From positions 3,945,421 to 4,009,420 of the forward strand of contig NZ_AP018178.1 in the NCBI RefSeq assembly GCF_002368195.1: a stretch of DNA of 64,000 nucleotides, in the 5' to 3' direction. How positions within the stretch are numbered: position 1 is the first letter of the stretch; the number at the start of each line of letters is the position of its first letter. The translations under genes were made by a program, and so were the position numbers. Below are positions 63,883 to 64,000 of this stretch, piece by piece. The notes under the pieces were generated by a model, which saw only the letters and a list, made by a program, of their open reading frames with translations, ran no database searches and had not been told where the DNA came from. The stretch comes from Calothrix sp. NIES-2100 (GTDB lineage Bacteria; Cyanobacteriota; Cyanobacteriia; Cyanobacteriales; Nostocaceae).

Positions 63883-63888
63883 TCCAAG

Positions 63889-63941
63889 TTGAGAAGAGAT
63901 TGAGCAAATGTTTAGATTTAGCGAGTTAAAACAAACTAAGG
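63889..63941 (+). pseudogene. Duplicated fragment of the DUF2887 gene
   Basis: This piece (GAGAAGAGATTGAGCAAATG, then a run matching GGATTTAGCGAG and AAACAAACTAAG) corresponds almost base for base to 63637-63688 in the gene. It stops abruptly before GGGACTTGC and has no start codon context. Confidence 0.7.
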
Positions 63942-64000
63942 GACTTGCATGAAAATAAAGTACCAGTAAACCAAGTTTCGACACTTATGTGAGCTTGTCG

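Overview
The window looks like chromosomal DNA of a filamentous, heterocyst-type cyanobacterium (Nostocales, Nostoc/Anabaena/Tolypothrix-like). The evidence is the very frequent HIP1 octamer GCGATCGC, a chlorophyll gene (chlM), large cyanobacterial signalling proteins (NB-ARC/WD40, Ser/Thr-His multi-kinase, TPR-CHAT), heptanucleotide short tandem repeats, and many palindromic dispersed repeats, some lying inside genes. This taxonomic call rests on recognition, not on a database search. I saw no rRNA, tRNA or CRISPR array.

Layout. 0-16 kb: STAND-type NB-ARC/WD40 protein, chlM, a pair of MITE-like elements, a CPA2 antiporter with universal-stress domains whose 3' end overlaps a convergent 1941-residue hybrid kinase, then a LysR regulator divergent from an aspartoacylase-family gene. 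16-28 kb: nagA and purE (divergent), two ammonium transporters (each with a GTA-N8-TAC NtcA-like site upstream) flanking a YnfA-like membrane gene, a solitary tyrosine recombinase next to a complex dyad, a two-domain histidine phosphatase, and a dihydroorotase-like gene that lacks key active-site residues. 28-33 kb: tandem repeats (63-bp and 139-bp periods), then a TPR-CHAT protein. 33-45 kb: SH3b protein, malectin/Kelch protein, a Coq4-like gene divergent from a TetR regulator, CDF metal exporter, fused Dpp-type ABC ATPase, ssb, a 21-bp minisatellite, an FAD monooxygenase and a MalK/UgpC-type ATPase with an internal insertion. 45-54 kb: an Rpn/DUF4351-type gene with a duplicated 3' fragment, small exported proteins, a GC-rich secreted phosphoesterase that looks acquired, a mannose-1-phosphate guanylyltransferase fused to a degenerate phosphomannomutase domain, and small conserved proteins. 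54-64 kb: a C39-peptidase ABC exporter and an HlyD-type adaptor transcribed away from each other around an antitoxin/PIN toxin pair, a YciI protein, a second copy of the 21-bp minisatellite, pheT, and a DUF2887 nuclease-like gene, again followed by a duplicated fragment of itself.

How the genes may work together. The Amt pair is a nitrogen-uptake block probably under NtcA. The C39 ABC protein and HlyD adaptor probably form one type I-like exporter for double-glycine-leader peptides, although no precursor peptide was found. The phosphoesterase has three 11-bp-spaced TTAA repeats upstream, which resemble a Pho box. Most other genes are independent housekeeping or signalling genes.

The most unusual signals are: (i) two distant copies of a 21-bp minisatellite that share the same conserved non-repetitive tail; (ii) tandem MITE-like elements with 18-bp perfect terminal inverted repeats and unrelated interiors; (iii) palindromic repeats accepted in frame inside nagA, the pyrC-like gene and the CHAT gene; (iv) apparent pseudoenzymes in pyrimidine and sugar-nucleotide metabolism; and (v) two nuclease-like genes each trailed by a duplicate of its own 3' part. 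I do not see a clear new multi-gene defence system.
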